Source: Dyella sp. 2HG41-7 (GTDB lineage: Bacteria; Pseudomonadota; Gammaproteobacteria; Xanthomonadales; Rhodanobacteraceae). From it: DNA of 64,000 nucleotides. A program made the position numbers and the translations under genes. Location: the NCBI RefSeq assembly GCF_021390675.1, contig NZ_JAJEJV010000004.1, positions 2,108,001 to 2,172,000 on the forward strand, read 5' to 3'. The notes under the pieces were generated by a model that was not told the origin of the DNA, did not search any database, and worked only from the letters and a program-made list of their open reading frames with translations. Shown here piece after piece: positions 49,460 to 59,278 of the stretch. The first letter of the stretch is position 1, and each line of letters begins with the position of its first letter.

Positions 49460-50448
49460 ACAGCCTCCGCCTTGTCGGATACCAACTCATGTTGGTAGTA
49501 CACATCGGGCGGGGTGTCGATAATCTCAAACATAGCGTTTAGGTGATGTGGATCCGGCGCAAGCCACGCGTCGAGATTTTCCGGTTTGATGGCGACGACG
49601 CAGCGGTCATGGCCGGCAGCGAGAACTTCGGGCGGCGGATCTCGCGTGATGATCGCGAACGAGTAGAACCCTGGCCCGTCGTCCGTATCCTCGACGTAGC
49701 GCCAAAGGCAGGCGAGAAAGAGATCCTGCTTCGGCTCCGCCTCAAACCGAATCTCGACGGCGATATCTCGCTCGCCTGGTGCCAGTTCACGCTGGTGCAG
49801 ACGGTGCAGGCTCACCGATTCATAGAACTTGCTCGCTATGACAACGCCGTGGTTGTAGCCGAACAGTTTCTTCCAGACGGTCGACAGCTTGTCTCGTCTG
49901 GCGTTGTACGTTCCTGGCTTCTCGACCTCGTCTTGCGCCGACCAACCGGGCAGGCGGCAACGGTAACGCATCGGAACGATCATGCGCTCACCGGTCGCGT
50001 GATCGCGCATCAACACGGGGCAGTACGAGCCAGGCCAGATGCGACCGTAGCCGTCCGTCTTGGATTGGTCGTTCAGCTCGCGAAGCTTGGCCTCGGCTGC
50101 AGCGATCTTGTTGGTGGCAACGCGGACATCATTTGCCGCCTTCTTGGTAGGCTTGGCGCCGGCAAGCACCGTCTCCGCTTTCACCTTCCGCTCCGTCTGC
50201 TCGGCGACTTCCTTCTCGTAGACGAGCGCAGCCGAGCGGTAGGCCTCGATCGCTACGGCATTGGCTTCGGCTTCGTCCGGTGTTCGCGGATCGGCGAAAG
50301 AATCGCGCATCGCCTTGGGAACCTTTTTTACCCAGTCGCCGGACTTCTTGCGCTCCCAGAACATCTTCACGAACGCTTTAATGTCGAGCTTGCCGCCGTG
50401 ATGTTCGTACTTGCGGAAGTCCGCGTAGATCATCGCCGAGTAACACAC
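49456..50448 (-). CDS. Large SRAP (YedK/HMCES-type) protein, element 2 copy
   Basis: 330 aa. Cys2 (MCYSAMIYADF), YNAR, FYES and AGHDRC carry the four SRAP catalytic positions. The insertion with a coiled coil (EKEVAEQTERKVKAE) is shared with the element 1 copy at 22993-24012; the two are clear homologues at roughly half identity by eye. It should crosslink to abasic sites in ssDNA. The Cys-rich mini-protein follows in the same operon. Confidence 0.88.
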   Translation of the reverse strand: MCYSAMIYADFRKYEHHGGKLDIKAFVKMFWERKKSGDWVKKVPKAMRDSFADPRTPDEAEANAVAIEAYRSAALVYEKEVAEQTERKVKAETVLAGAKPTKKAANDVRVATNKIAAAEAKLRELNDQSKTDGYGRIWPGSYCPVLMRDHATGERMIVPMRYRCRLPGWSAQDEVEKPGTYNARRDKLSTVWKKLFGYNHGVVIASKFYESVSLHRLHQRELAPGERDIAVEIRFEAEPKQDLFLACLWRYVEDTDDGPGFYSFAIITRDPPPEVLAAGHDRCVVAIKPENLDAWLAPDPHHLNAMFEIIDTPPDVYYQHELVSDKAEAV

Positions 50449-50528
50449 CGCCGTGCTCCGAAGCCGGGGAGTCCATCATGCCACGGGCGCTCGCACGGGG
50501 TGAGACGGAGGCGGCGTAGCTTGCCGCT

Positions 50529-50822
50529 ATGGGCACTCACATGGAAAGGCTGCAGTGGATTGATGATTCGACCTACTTCAAGGTCAACTACGCCGCGCAG
50601 CCGTTCTGCCGGGTCCGTGACACCGGCCATGAGTTCGAAATCCTGTTTGCCGCCGGCAAAGGCCCGAAGAATCCGGGCCCGTATTACGCCTACAGTTTCA
50701 ATCAGGCAAAGCGCTATGTCCTCGGCTATGCCAAGCATCACGAGTCGAGACTGCAAGGGCAGGTGATGAAGGTTGGAAACTATGCGCCAGAACCGAACGA
50801 GCCTTGGCCGTGGCCGGTTTGA
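50529..50822 (+). CDS. Hypothetical protein
   Basis: 97 aa, soluble, no motif recognised (GPYYAYSFNQAKRYVLG). Divergent from the SRAP operon with an 80-base gap. An ATG four codons later is an alternative. Confidence 0.5.
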   Translation: MGTHMERLQWIDDSTYFKVNYAAQPFCRVRDTGHEFEILFAAGKGPKNPGPYYAYSFNQAKRYVLGYAKHHESRLQGQVMKVGNYAPEPNEPWPWPV

Positions 50823-50956
50823 GACGGATTCGTGTGACGGCGTTTTCCCCTTGGTTCCCCCGATGTCCCCGCTTGTGGGAAGCCGGGGGACATGAGCACG
50901 ATTCGTGCCGAAGTGACCGTCAATCGCAGTCAAATTTTTTGAGTGACGTTGAGGAA

Positions 50957-51376
50957 CTACCAACCGCGCTGTTCTTGTCGCTCACGGTTGCTGATGGCGA
51001 GTTCGTGCGCGGCTTCGGTGACAGGACATTGCGCACTGCGATGAGTGCCGTGGAGATGCCTACGCAGGCCCTCAGGGTACGTAAACCCCGGCCCGTGCTT
51101 GTAGAAGTTTTGCGCCTCAGCGCGACACAGCGGACATATTGCTCGCTCTTCGCTGTACTTTTCGTTGCCGACCGTAATGACGTCCGCTAGCTCAAGCACT
51201 TTCTCGACGGCATCGCGAAACCAGGTGTACACAGCGCCGGGTTCGTTGAAGTCTGCTCGCGGATATAACACCTTTTCGAACTTGGGCCCGGTCAATTCGA
51301 TGATCGTCACCCGCGCCATATAGAGGTCGCTCTCGAGCTTCCGCATACGAGTCTCGAGCTCTGACTTGGCTCTCAT
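50957..51376 (-). CDS. Coiled-coil and zinc-finger-like hypothetical protein
   Basis: 139 aa. N-terminal coiled coil (residues 3-30), middle domain, then ICPLCRAEAQNFYKHGPGFTYPEGLRRHLHGTH, a C-x-x-C ... H-x3-H arrangement like a C2H2 zinc finger. DNA- or RNA-binding is plausible. Confidence 0.5.
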   Translation of the reverse strand: MRAKSELETRMRKLESDLYMARVTIIELTGPKFEKVLYPRADFNEPGAVYTWFRDAVEKVLELADVITVGNEKYSEERAICPLCRAEAQNFYKHGPGFTYPEGLRRHLHGTHRSAQCPVTEAAHELAISNRERQEQRGW

Positions 51377-51541
51377 GTGTGCGCCTCCGACAGACCGATA
51401 ATTGCCGACAAGACTTTTTATCGGTCGTTATCGTATCCCTGATCGTCGGCACATTGACTAGCGGCTACGGGTTACCCACAGCTGATCTGAGTCACCGATG
51501 TACACTCGTGTTCACGTTTGTCCACAACAGGAGTAGGGACG

Positions 51542-51784
51542 ATGGCCGTAGGTCCAGAGATTGCCGTGCATCAAGGAATTGAGATTCGATACGGCTATGA
51601 CATTGTCTCCGACAAGTTCATTGCACATATCACTGTTCCAGAATCAAAGCGTCCGGGCAGAGCGCATGTGCGTAGTGCAATGCGACGCGCGTTACCGGGC
51701 CACTCTTATTCAATGCAAGATTCCATTCTTGAGCATCTTTTGGACAGCATGAAGGATGCAATCGATGAATTTCTCGATGCATGA
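51542..51784 (+). CDS. Hypothetical protein near attR
   Basis: 80 aa, soluble, no motif. AGGAGTAGGG upstream of the ATG is a strong ribosome binding site; an upstream ATG at 51518 would overlap it. Last gene before attR. Confidence 0.5.
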   Translation: MAVGPEIAVHQGIEIRYGYDIVSDKFIAHITVPESKRPGRAHVRSAMRRALPGHSYSMQDSILEHLLDSMKDAIDEFLDA

Positions 51785-51789
51785 AATCG

Positions 51790-51812
51790 TGTGGGTAGAT
51801 ATGTGGGTAGAG
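51790..51812 (+). repeat. Arm-type direct repeats near attR
   Basis: TGTGGGTAGAT (51790-51800) and TGTGGGTAGAG (51802-51812), one base apart, in the same orientation as the pair at 36073-36094. An inverted TGTGGGTA also lies at 51472-51479. Confidence 0.75.
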
Positions 51813-51865
51813 CAAGCCACAAAAACGAAAAAACCAAGGCTTTTCAAGACCTTGGTTTCTATGTT

Positions 51866-51950
<85 letters not shown>

Positions 51951-51988
51951 AGGTGTCGCGTGAGCCTTTTGGGCTGTGCGAGCCGCGT

Positions 51989-52017
51989 AGAGTACGGGGC
52001 GACGCATGCATTGTCAA
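51989..52017 (-). promoter_or_regulatory. Promoter of tRNA-Leu
   Basis: Minus-strand TTGACA, 17-base spacer, TACTCT; the -10 lies 39 bases upstream of the tRNA 5' end. Confidence 0.6.
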
Positions 52018-52099
52018 CAATTTGCCGATGGCGGCGGTGGCGTTCGATCAACGGACGACAAGTCATTTATCCCGGCATTCATCGAGGCGATACTAGGAC

Positions 52100-54676
52100 G
52101 TGACCAAGAAAAAGAAACCCAGCAAAGAGAAGGCGCCCCGCAAGGCCGCCAAGGCGCCGAAAGTTCGCGCTGCCGCTTCGAAGTCCACGCGACGCGATCG
52201 CCAGACTGGCGCGGGCGAGGCGCCGCCCAAGCGGCAGCACGATCCGTACGCGGAACGCGAAGCGCAGCGCTACGAGCGTCCCATTCCCAGCCGCGAAGCC
52301 ATCCTGGCGCTGCTTGAGGAGCGCGGGGAGTTGCTGACGCAGGCTCGCATCGCCGAAGCGCTGCAGCTCTACGACGAATACGGCATCGCAGCGTTGACCA
52401 AGCGCCTTACCGCGATGGTGCGCGACGGCCAGCTGCTGCTGGGACGCCGCGGCGGCTACGCGCCAGCGCGTAAGTTGGATCTGATCCCCGGCGTGGTGCT
52501 GGCGAACGCGGAAGGTTACGGCTTCCTGCGTCCAGACGAAGGCGGCGATGACCTTTACCTCTCGCCGTATCAAATGCGCAGCGTGATGCACGGCGACCGC
52601 GTGCTTGCCAGCGTCGTGGGCTTGGACCGCCGTGGTCGGCGGCAGGGTTCCATTGTGGAAGTACTGCAGCGACGTTCACCGCGACTGGTCGGCCGTGTCG
52701 TGGTCGAGAATGGCGTGACGCTGGTCGTGCCCGACGACCGCCGTTTGCATCAGGACCTGATGATCGCCCCGGGCAAGGAACGTGGCGCCACCTCAGGTCA
52801 GATCGTGGTGGCCGAGATCACCGATCCGCCCACCGCGTATCGCGGCCCGCTAGGCGCCATACGCGCCGTGCTGGGCGAACGCCTGCAGCCCTCGTTGTTG
52901 GTCGACATGGCCATTGCCAGCCACGATCTGCCGCACGAATGGCCGCCGGAAGTGCTGCGCGAAGCCGAAGCGGTGGAGCCGGAAGTCACCGCCGCCGAGC
53001 GCGAAGGTCGCGTCGATCTGCGCAAGCTGCCGCTGGTCACCATCGACGGCGCGGATGCGCGTGACTTCGACGACGCTGTCTACGCCGAACCCAAACGTGG
53101 CGGCGGCTGGCGGTTGGTGGTCGCGATCGCCGACGTGTCGCACTACGTGCCAGTCGACAGCGCGCTGGACAAAGAAGCGTACGAACGCAGCACGTCCACG
53201 TATTTCCCCGGTTTCGTCGTACCGATGCTGCCGGAAACCTTGTCCAACGGCATTTGCTCGCTCAATCCGAAGGTCGAGCGCCTTTGTATGGTTTGCGACA
53301 TGCAAGTCGATGCGACCGGCGAGGTTGTGAAATCCAAGTTCTATGCTGGGGTGATGCGCTCGCACGCGCGCCTCACGTACGACAAAGTGTGGCAAGCCAT
53401 CGGTTTGCAGGATGCCGATGCAAGGCACGAAGTCGCCGATGTATTGCCGCAGTTGGAACATCTGCACGCGCTCTACAAGGCGATGGCCGAGCAACGCCGT
53501 CGCCGCGGCGCCATCGACTTCGAAACGCCGGAGGTGAAGTTCCGGCTCGATCAGACAGGCGAAGTGCAGACGGTCGGCGCGGTGGAGCGCAACGATGCGC
53601 ACAAGCTGATCGAAGAATGCATGATCGCCGCCAACGTGCAGGCGGCGCTGTTTTTATCCAAGCGTAAAATTCCCGCGCTCTACCGCGCGCACGAACCGCC
53701 GCCGGCGGAGAAGTACGAAGATCTGCAGCAGTTCCTGCGCGAATTCAAATTGCGCATGCCGCCGGTCGAAGATGTCACGCCAGGTGATTTTGCAGATGTA
53801 CTGCGGATGGTGCGCGATCGCCCCGAGCGCGAGCTGATCCAATCTGTGTTGTTGCGCGCGCAAAGCATGGCCGCGTATCAGCCCGACAATCGCGGCCACT
53901 TCGGTTTGGCATTGGAAGCGTACGCGCATTTCACGTCGCCCATTCGCCGCTATCCCGATTTGCTGGTGCATCGTGCGATCCGATATGCATTGAGCGGAGG
54001 CAAGCCTTCCGCTTACGTGTATTCGGAAGCAGCCATGGCGGCGATGGCCGTGCATTGCTCGCAACGCGAACGTCGCGCGGAAGAAGCCGAGCGCGATGTG
54101 GACGAACGCTTCCGCTGCGCCTGGATGGCCAAGCATATCGGCGAAGAATTCGCGGGCGTGGTGACGGGTGTGACCTCGTTCGGGTTATTCGTCGAATTGG
54201 ACGAATCGAAAGTGTCGGGCCTGGTTCACATCAGTCAGTTGTCCAACGATTACTACCATTTCGATCCGGTGCGGCATTTACTGAAGGGCGAGCGCAACGG
54301 CGTGCAGTTCCGCCTCGGCGATCACGTGCATGTGCAGGTGCTGCGCGCGAGCTTGGAAGATCGCAAGATCGATTTCCGCTTGGTGCAACCGGGTGCGCGG
54401 AAACCTGCCGAAACGAGCAGCGCTGCGGCGGCGCCCACGTCGCGGGCTTACAATTACGCTGCCGCAGGCGAGCGTTATTCCTTGCCGTCCGGCAGGAAGC
54501 CGTTGCCTTCGCTGCCACCACTGCCAACACACGACCGCGCGACGGGCAAGCCAGGGAAAAAAGCCGCGGCGAAACTGGAAGGCAAGCGTCACGACAAAGC
54601 GCCAAGCAAACCCAAGAACAAAAGCAAGCCGCGGGCCGCCAAGAGCGGTCCGCCGAAATCGAAAGGCAAACGATGA
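52100..54676 (+). CDS. rnr: Ribonuclease R
   Basis: 858 aa from GTG with AGGA upstream. A hydrolytic 3'-5' exoribonuclease that degrades structured RNA. Lys/Arg-rich N-terminus (1-50), HTH and cold-shock domains, an RNB catalytic domain with DGADARDFDDAVY near residue 315 (metal-binding Asp), an S1 domain near 670-755 (GVVTGVTSFGLFVEL), and a basic C-terminal tail. The stop overlaps the rlmB start. Confidence 0.95.
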   Translation: MTKKKKPSKEKAPRKAAKAPKVRAAASKSTRRDRQTGAGEAPPKRQHDPYAEREAQRYERPIPSREAILALLEERGELLTQARIAEALQLYDEYGIAALTKRLTAMVRDGQLLLGRRGGYAPARKLDLIPGVVLANAEGYGFLRPDEGGDDLYLSPYQMRSVMHGDRVLASVVGLDRRGRRQGSIVEVLQRRSPRLVGRVVVENGVTLVVPDDRRLHQDLMIAPGKERGATSGQIVVAEITDPPTAYRGPLGAIRAVLGERLQPSLLVDMAIASHDLPHEWPPEVLREAEAVEPEVTAAEREGRVDLRKLPLVTIDGADARDFDDAVYAEPKRGGGWRLVVAIADVSHYVPVDSALDKEAYERSTSTYFPGFVVPMLPETLSNGICSLNPKVERLCMVCDMQVDATGEVVKSKFYAGVMRSHARLTYDKVWQAIGLQDADARHEVADVLPQLEHLHALYKAMAEQRRRRGAIDFETPEVKFRLDQTGEVQTVGAVERNDAHKLIEECMIAANVQAALFLSKRKIPALYRAHEPPPAEKYEDLQQFLREFKLRMPPVEDVTPGDFADVLRMVRDRPERELIQSVLLRAQSMAAYQPDNRGHFGLALEAYAHFTSPIRRYPDLLVHRAIRYALSGGKPSAYVYSEAAMAAMAVHCSQRERRAEEAERDVDERFRCAWMAKHIGEEFAGVVTGVTSFGLFVELDESKVSGLVHISQLSNDYYHFDPVRHLLKGERNGVQFRLGDHVHVQVLRASLEDRKIDFRLVQPGARKPAETSSAAAAPTSRAYNYAAAGERYSLPSGRKPLPSLPPLPTHDRATGKPGKKAAAKLEGKRHDKAPSKPKNKSKPRAAKSGPPKSKGKR

Positions 54677-55416
54677 GCGAGAGTTGGATAGTCGGTATCA
54701 ATCCCGTCGACGGCGCGTTGAACAACGACGCGCAACGTGTGCGCGAGGTGTTGGTCGAAAACGGTCAGCGCAATGCACGCGTGCATGAGCTGGCGGAGAA
54801 AGCGAAAGCGCTGAAGATTCCGGTGCACCATCGCCCGCGCGAGCAGTTGGACCGCGTATCGGGCGAAGCGCGTCATCAAGGCATCGTGGCGCTGTACGAG
54901 GCGCCGCCTTTGGCCAGCGAACAAGATCTGCCCGATCTGCTCGAAAAGGCGGGCAACAACGCTTTGGTGTTGGTGCTCGATGGTGTGACCGATCCGCACA
55001 ATCTCGGTGCATGCCTTCGCAGTGCCGCGGCGGCCAACGCGACCGCTGTGATCGTGCCGAAGGATCGCGCCGTCGGCCTTACGCCAGTCGTACGTCGTGC
55101 ATCGGCCGGCGGCGCAGATCGTGTGCCGCTGATCGCCGCCACCAATCTTGCGCGCGCGTTGCGAGCACTCAAAGATGCAGGCGTGTGGATCACGGGATTG
55201 GCGGGCGATACCGACCAATCGATCTACGACATCGATTTCAAAGGTCCCGTGGCGCTGGTGTTGGGCAGCGAAGGCGAGGGCATCCGCCGACTCACGCGCG
55301 AAACCTGCGATTTCGTGGCGAAGATTCCTATGCCCGGCAGCATGGAAAGTCTCAACGTCTCGGTCGCCACCGGCATCGTGCTGTTCGAAGCCTTGCGTCA
55401 GAGGAGCGTGCGATGA
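54673..55416 (+). CDS. rlmB: 23S rRNA (guanosine-2251-2'-O)-methyltransferase
   Basis: 247 aa SPOUT methyltransferase. An N-terminal substrate-binding domain precedes the SPOUT core: VLDGVTDPHNLGACLRSAAA, VRRASAGGADRVPL, LVLGSEGEGIR and the C-terminal knot MPGSMESLNVSVATGI. It overlaps rnr by four bases, the common rnr-rlmB arrangement. Confidence 0.95.
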   Translation: MSESWIVGINPVDGALNNDAQRVREVLVENGQRNARVHELAEKAKALKIPVHHRPREQLDRVSGEARHQGIVALYEAPPLASEQDLPDLLEKAGNNALVLVLDGVTDPHNLGACLRSAAAANATAVIVPKDRAVGLTPVVRRASAGGADRVPLIAATNLARALRALKDAGVWITGLAGDTDQSIYDIDFKGPVALVLGSEGEGIRRLTRETCDFVAKIPMPGSMESLNVSVATGIVLFEALRQRSVR

Positions 55417-55685
55417 CGTTTCATTGGCACGATTGGGCTGGCTACATCGGTGTTGCGCTGATGTTGTTGGCGTATTTGCTTATGCAAGCGCACAAGCTGC
55501 ATGGCAACGGGTTGATCTATCAGTTGATGAATGTGCTTGGCGCGCTCGGCGTGATGCTGTCGCTGGTGTTCGGTTCGTTTAACACCTCGGCGTTTTTTAT
55601 GGAAGTAGCGTGGTTGCTTATCGGCATTTACGGCATCGCGCGCAGCGCGCGCTTGCGTCGGGAAGCGCGCCACAACCAACCGTAG
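55413..55685 (+). CDS. Small membrane protein (CBU_0592-like)
   Basis: 90 aa with three hydrophobic helices (about residues 9-25, 35-53, 60-75). GAGGAG upstream and a four-base overlap with rlmB support the start. Similar small proteins occur in many proteobacteria; function unknown. Confidence 0.7.
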   Translation: MTFHWHDWAGYIGVALMLLAYLLMQAHKLHGNGLIYQLMNVLGALGVMLSLVFGSFNTSAFFMEVAWLLIGIYGIARSARLRREARHNQP

Positions 55686-55695
55686 GACGGGGTCA

Positions 55696-57510
55696 TTACT
55701 GATTTTGCGACGTGGCTGGTGCCGTTGTCGTCGTATCGCGGATTGTTCCGTTTGATGTGTGCCAGCGGCGTATGCGATACGACGCGATAACGCCGGGCGA
55801 TTGCGGTGAAGGCACGGCAGTGACCAACAAGCGGTCGCCCACCGAATACGTGCGATCGGTCGCAGTGCCATGGGTTAGCACTGCTTGCGTATCGACGGTG
55901 GAAGGCGTCGCCCGCAAAAATACGAACGCGCTCGGCTGCGGTTTCCACGTTAGCCAGCTCAGGTCGTACGTGACGATTTCCTGCACGACGACCTGACGAT
56001 CGGCAAGCCCGGGTTGACTGGCGAGTCTCTTCGCCAATGCCAGGGCGTTGTCTTCGCTGGAAATATCATGCAGTGTCCACGCGACAACAGGGCACGCGGT
56101 GCTCGATGCGGGCGCCGCATCGGCATAGCGCCGAATCAAGTCATCCGGCTCGTAGGCATATGGTCGATACGATGCCGGCAGGTAATAACCGTAGTAATGC
56201 CGCTCGATCATATCGTGCACGGCGGGCGTCATGCCGATACCGTAAGTGCCTGGGAGCGTAACCACGGGAATGGTGGCGTTGTCGCATCCCGGCAGGCTTT
56301 GAACGTAGGCAGCCGATTCACGCCATGGCTCGTTCGACGGCAGAAACCGGCCGCGTATCAGTGCGATCGATTGCGAGCCGATCAGCAAAACAATGGCTGC
56401 CACACAGATTGCGCCCATTCGCGTCTCGACACGTGGGCCCGCCACGTCGTACAGCTTCGCGATAAGAAACCAGCCAAATGGCGCGCATACCAGCACATTG
56501 CGATACGAGAACGATGGCGCAATCAACAACGACACGGCGATGCCGCTGATTGTTACGCCCGCGCATACCACACCGCAAAGTGCAGTCGTCCAACCGGTTT
56601 CGTCCACCTCTGCGTCAGCCGAGCGCTCGACACGTCGCGACCGGCGCAGCCACATTGCTACGAGCATGGCGACGATCACCAGCAGCGACTGCCGGCTCAT
56701 AAAGTGGAAGAACACCCGCCGCAGATGCGAAAGGAAGAACGACGCTTTGTTGCTATACCAGGTGTCGTGGAAATCGTGTGCCGAAGTGTGCGTCATCAAC
56801 CACAGCAAGCCGACATAAAGTCCCAACACGATAAGACCGGATACGCCCATCGCGATACGCATCGGCCAGGTCCGCGACGTGAGCAGCAAATACAACAACA
56901 GCATGCCCACCGTCAGCAACATATAGGGATGCACTTGGCTCCCGGCGATACCTAGCAGCGTAAGCCACAGCCACGCGCCAACCGGCAAGCGTGCGCTCAA
57001 ACGCGTACGTCGATAAAGATCGATGGCGGCGGCCAGCAGCGCGGACGAGATGAGAATGGCCAGCGTGTAGTTGCGCGCGTTTTGAGATTGTTCGTACCAG
57101 AACAAGGACGTGCTTGCGACGGCGCAAGCAAAGGCGATGGCCGTTGGGCTTAGCCGCCGACGTGTTCCGAAGGCAAATACGACGAGGCTAAGGACAGCCA
57201 ACATGGCGCTGAGCAGCCGCACTGCCCATTCGCTGGCGCCGACAAGGTTGATCCAGCCGTAGAGAAGAAAGTCGTACAACGGTGGGTGGACATCGGCGAG
57301 CACGCGTCGAAAGACTTCACCAAGGCCCTGGTGATGTCCGACGACTTGCATCGTAAACAGCTCGTCGGCCCAGAAACTGTTGCTGGAAAGGCCGATGAAC
57401 GCGAACACGCAACCGATCAGCGCAATAAGCGCATAAAGCGTGCAGGGCCAATCGAGGCGGCTTTGGGAGCTGGCGGCTGGGCGGGTATTCAACGCTTGGA
57501 ATCCTCGCAT
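55696..57510 (-). CDS. GT39/ArnT-like membrane glycosyltransferase
   Basis: 604 aa integral membrane protein with about 10-12 helices. The first periplasmic loop holds the catalytic-type motif WADELFTMQ (Asp-Glu) and DVHPPLYDFLLYGW, as in dolichyl-phosphate-mannose/undecaprenyl-phosphate-sugar transferases. A periplasmic C-terminal domain follows. It would transfer a lipid-linked sugar to an envelope acceptor; the acceptor is unknown. Confidence 0.8.
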   Translation of the reverse strand: MRGFQALNTRPAASSQSRLDWPCTLYALIALIGCVFAFIGLSSNSFWADELFTMQVVGHHQGLGEVFRRVLADVHPPLYDFLLYGWINLVGASEWAVRLLSAMLAVLSLVVFAFGTRRRLSPTAIAFACAVASTSLFWYEQSQNARNYTLAILISSALLAAAIDLYRRTRLSARLPVGAWLWLTLLGIAGSQVHPYMLLTVGMLLLYLLLTSRTWPMRIAMGVSGLIVLGLYVGLLWLMTHTSAHDFHDTWYSNKASFFLSHLRRVFFHFMSRQSLLVIVAMLVAMWLRRSRRVERSADAEVDETGWTTALCGVVCAGVTISGIAVSLLIAPSFSYRNVLVCAPFGWFLIAKLYDVAGPRVETRMGAICVAAIVLLIGSQSIALIRGRFLPSNEPWRESAAYVQSLPGCDNATIPVVTLPGTYGIGMTPAVHDMIERHYYGYYLPASYRPYAYEPDDLIRRYADAAPASSTACPVVAWTLHDISSEDNALALAKRLASQPGLADRQVVVQEIVTYDLSWLTWKPQPSAFVFLRATPSTVDTQAVLTHGTATDRTYSVGDRLLVTAVPSPQSPGVIASYRIRRWHTSNGTIRDTTTTAPATSQNQ

Positions 57511-57579
57511 CGCGTAACGCCGGACGTGTCTCCGGTCTTGGAAGAGTCGAACAGTACGCGAGCGATGCCGGAACGAAAA

Positions 57580-57602
57580 GGCCCGGGCGATAAACCCGGG
57601 CC
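57580..57602 (-). terminator. Terminator of pst-phoU operon
   Basis: GGCCCGGG-TTTATCG-CCCGGGCC followed on the minus strand by TTTTC. Confidence 0.8.
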
Positions 57603-57627
57603 TTGATAGCTACCGCTTAGTGCGTGG

Positions 57628-58362
57628 TCAATCGGGGCGGTTACCCAGTTTCACGGGTTCGGGGCTGGACGTCAGATCGCGCTTGTCGCGTTGCGCCATC
57701 AGCGGTTCGCCCTTCACCTGGAACCACACGTTTTCGGCGATGTTGGTCGCATGATCGCCGATGCGTTCAATGTTCTTGGCCATGAACAGCAGATGCGTGC
57801 ACGGCGTGATGACGCGCGGATCTTCCATCATGTACGTGAGCAGTTCACGGAAGTAGGCCGTATAGGCCTCATCGAGCTGCACATCGTCCTGCCACACTTT
57901 GTAAGCCAGGTCGGCATCGCGGTCGCGATAGGCGCGCAATACGCCGCGAACTTCCTCAGCCGCCAGCTCGGCCAAGTGCGCGAGGCCGCCGGTAGGCGTC
58001 ATCGGCGCGGCCATGGAAAGCGGAATGGAACGCTTGGCGACGTTGGCGGCGTAGTCGCCGATGCGCTCGATATCGGCCGCGATACGCAGCGCGGCGAAGA
58101 CATTGCGCAGGTCGCCGGCGATCGGCGCGCGCAGGGCGAGCAGGCGCACGACGTCGTGGCTGATTTCCTGTTCTAGCTGATCGATGGCGTCGTCGTTGTT
58201 CACCACGTGCTGGGCGGCGCGTTCGTCGCGGCGATCCACCACGTCAATGGCCGCCTCCAACTGGCTCACCGCCAGCTCGCCCATGCGAACCAGTTCGCCG
58301 GTCAGGCGAATCAGCTCGTCGTCGTAGCTCTTGATGATGTGTTCCTTGCTGCTGCCGCTCAT
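57628..58362 (-). CDS. phoU: Phosphate-signalling protein PhoU
   Basis: 244 aa. Two three-helix repeats with the E/D-x-x-x-D metal-cluster pattern (IERIGDYAANVAKR and IERIGDHATNIAENVW). PhoU restrains PhoR through the Pst transporter. Last gene of the leftward pst operon. Confidence 0.95.
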   Translation of the reverse strand: MSGSSKEHIIKSYDDELIRLTGELVRMGELAVSQLEAAIDVVDRRDERAAQHVVNNDDAIDQLEQEISHDVVRLLALRAPIAGDLRNVFAALRIAADIERIGDYAANVAKRSIPLSMAAPMTPTGGLAHLAELAAEEVRGVLRAYRDRDADLAYKVWQDDVQLDEAYTAYFRELLTYMMEDPRVITPCTHLLFMAKNIERIGDHATNIAENVWFQVKGEPLMAQRDKRDLTSSPEPVKLGNRPD

Positions 58363-58436
58363 GGGGATGGCCTCTTGAACTTTGGTAGATGGGGAAGGGG
58401 ACTCAACGAATGTCGCGAGGTTTGCCGCTTACCCAA

Positions 58437-58460
58437 CCCTCTCCGCAAACATGGAGAGGG
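58437..58460. repeat. Intergenic hairpin between pstB and phoU
   Basis: CCCTCTCC-GCAAACAT-GGAGAGGG in the 112-base gap; may tune or process the mRNA. No T-run, so not a full terminator. Confidence 0.5.
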
Positions 58461-58474
58461 CGTTATGAATTGGA

Positions 58475-59278
58475 TCAACCGAAACGACCGGTGATGTAAT
58501 CCTCGGTCTGTTTTTTGCCCGGCTTGGTGAAGATCTTTTCGGTGTTGTCGAACTCGATCAATTCGCCCAAGTACATGAAGGCAGTGCGGTCGGACACGCG
58601 CGCAGCCTGCTGCATGTTATGGGTAACGATGACGATGGTGTATTCGTGCTTGAGTTCTTCCACCAGCTGCTCGATACGGCCGGTCGCGATGGGGTCCAGC
58701 GCGGATGTCGGTTCGTCGAGCAGCAGCACTTCCGGACGCAATGCGATGCCGCGCGCAATACACAGACGCTGTTGCTGACCGCCGGAAAGACCCAGTGCGC
58801 TTTGCTTGAGCTTGTCTTTCACTTCGTCCCACAGGGCGGCGCTGCGCAGCGCTTTTTCGACACGGATTTCCATGTCCGCGCGCGACAGGCGCTCGTGATG
58901 GCGAATGCCGTAGGCCACGTTTTCGAAGATGGTCATCGGAAACGGCACCGGCTTCTGGAACACCATGCCGACCTTCGTGCGAAGACGGTTCATGGAGTAG
59001 CTCGCGTCGAGAATATTTTCGCCGTCGAGTTCGATAGAGCCTTTCGCTTCCAGCTTCGGATAGATGGCGTAGATGCGATTGAAGATGCGCAGCAGGGTGG
59101 ACTTGCCGCAACCCGAAGGGCCGATGATCGCCGTCACCTGCTTTTCCGGGATATCCATGTTGATGCCTTTCAGCGCATGGAATCCTTGATAGTAGAAGTG
59201 CACATCACGCACTTTCAGTTTGGCGGGCGACGTAGCGCCGGTCAGTGGGGCCGCAGCAGCGGCGGCGAGGTCATTCAT
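58475..59278 (-). CDS. pstB: Phosphate ABC transporter ATPase
   Basis: 267 aa. Walker [10 protein letters not shown], signature LSGGQQQRL, Walker [13 protein letters not shown] and H-loop VTHNMQQA. Energises PstCA. It overlaps pstA by eight bases. Confidence 0.97.
   Translation of the reverse strand: MNDLAAAAAAPLTGATSPAKLKVRDVHFYYQGFHALKGINMDIPEKQVTAIIGPSGCGKSTLLRIFNRIYAIYPKLEAKGSIELDGENILDASYSMNRLRTKVGMVFQKPVPFPMTIFENVAYGIRHHERLSRADMEIRVEKALRSAALWDEVKDKLKQSALGLSGGQQQRLCIARGIALRPEVLLLDEPTSALDPIATGRIEQLVEELKHEYTIVIVTHNMQQAARVSDRTAFMYLGELIEFDNTEKIFTKPGKKQTEDYITGRFG

Noticed and set aside
49543-50766. 407-codon plus-strand frame opposite the SRAP gene
   Set aside because: Shadow of a gene whose SRAP catalytic residues and homologue in element 1 are clear.
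51471-51526. DnaA boxes near attR (TTACCCACA and TTGTCCACA)
   Set aside because: Each has one mismatch to TTATCCACA, and the first is better explained as an inverted copy of the TGTGGGTA arm-type repeat.
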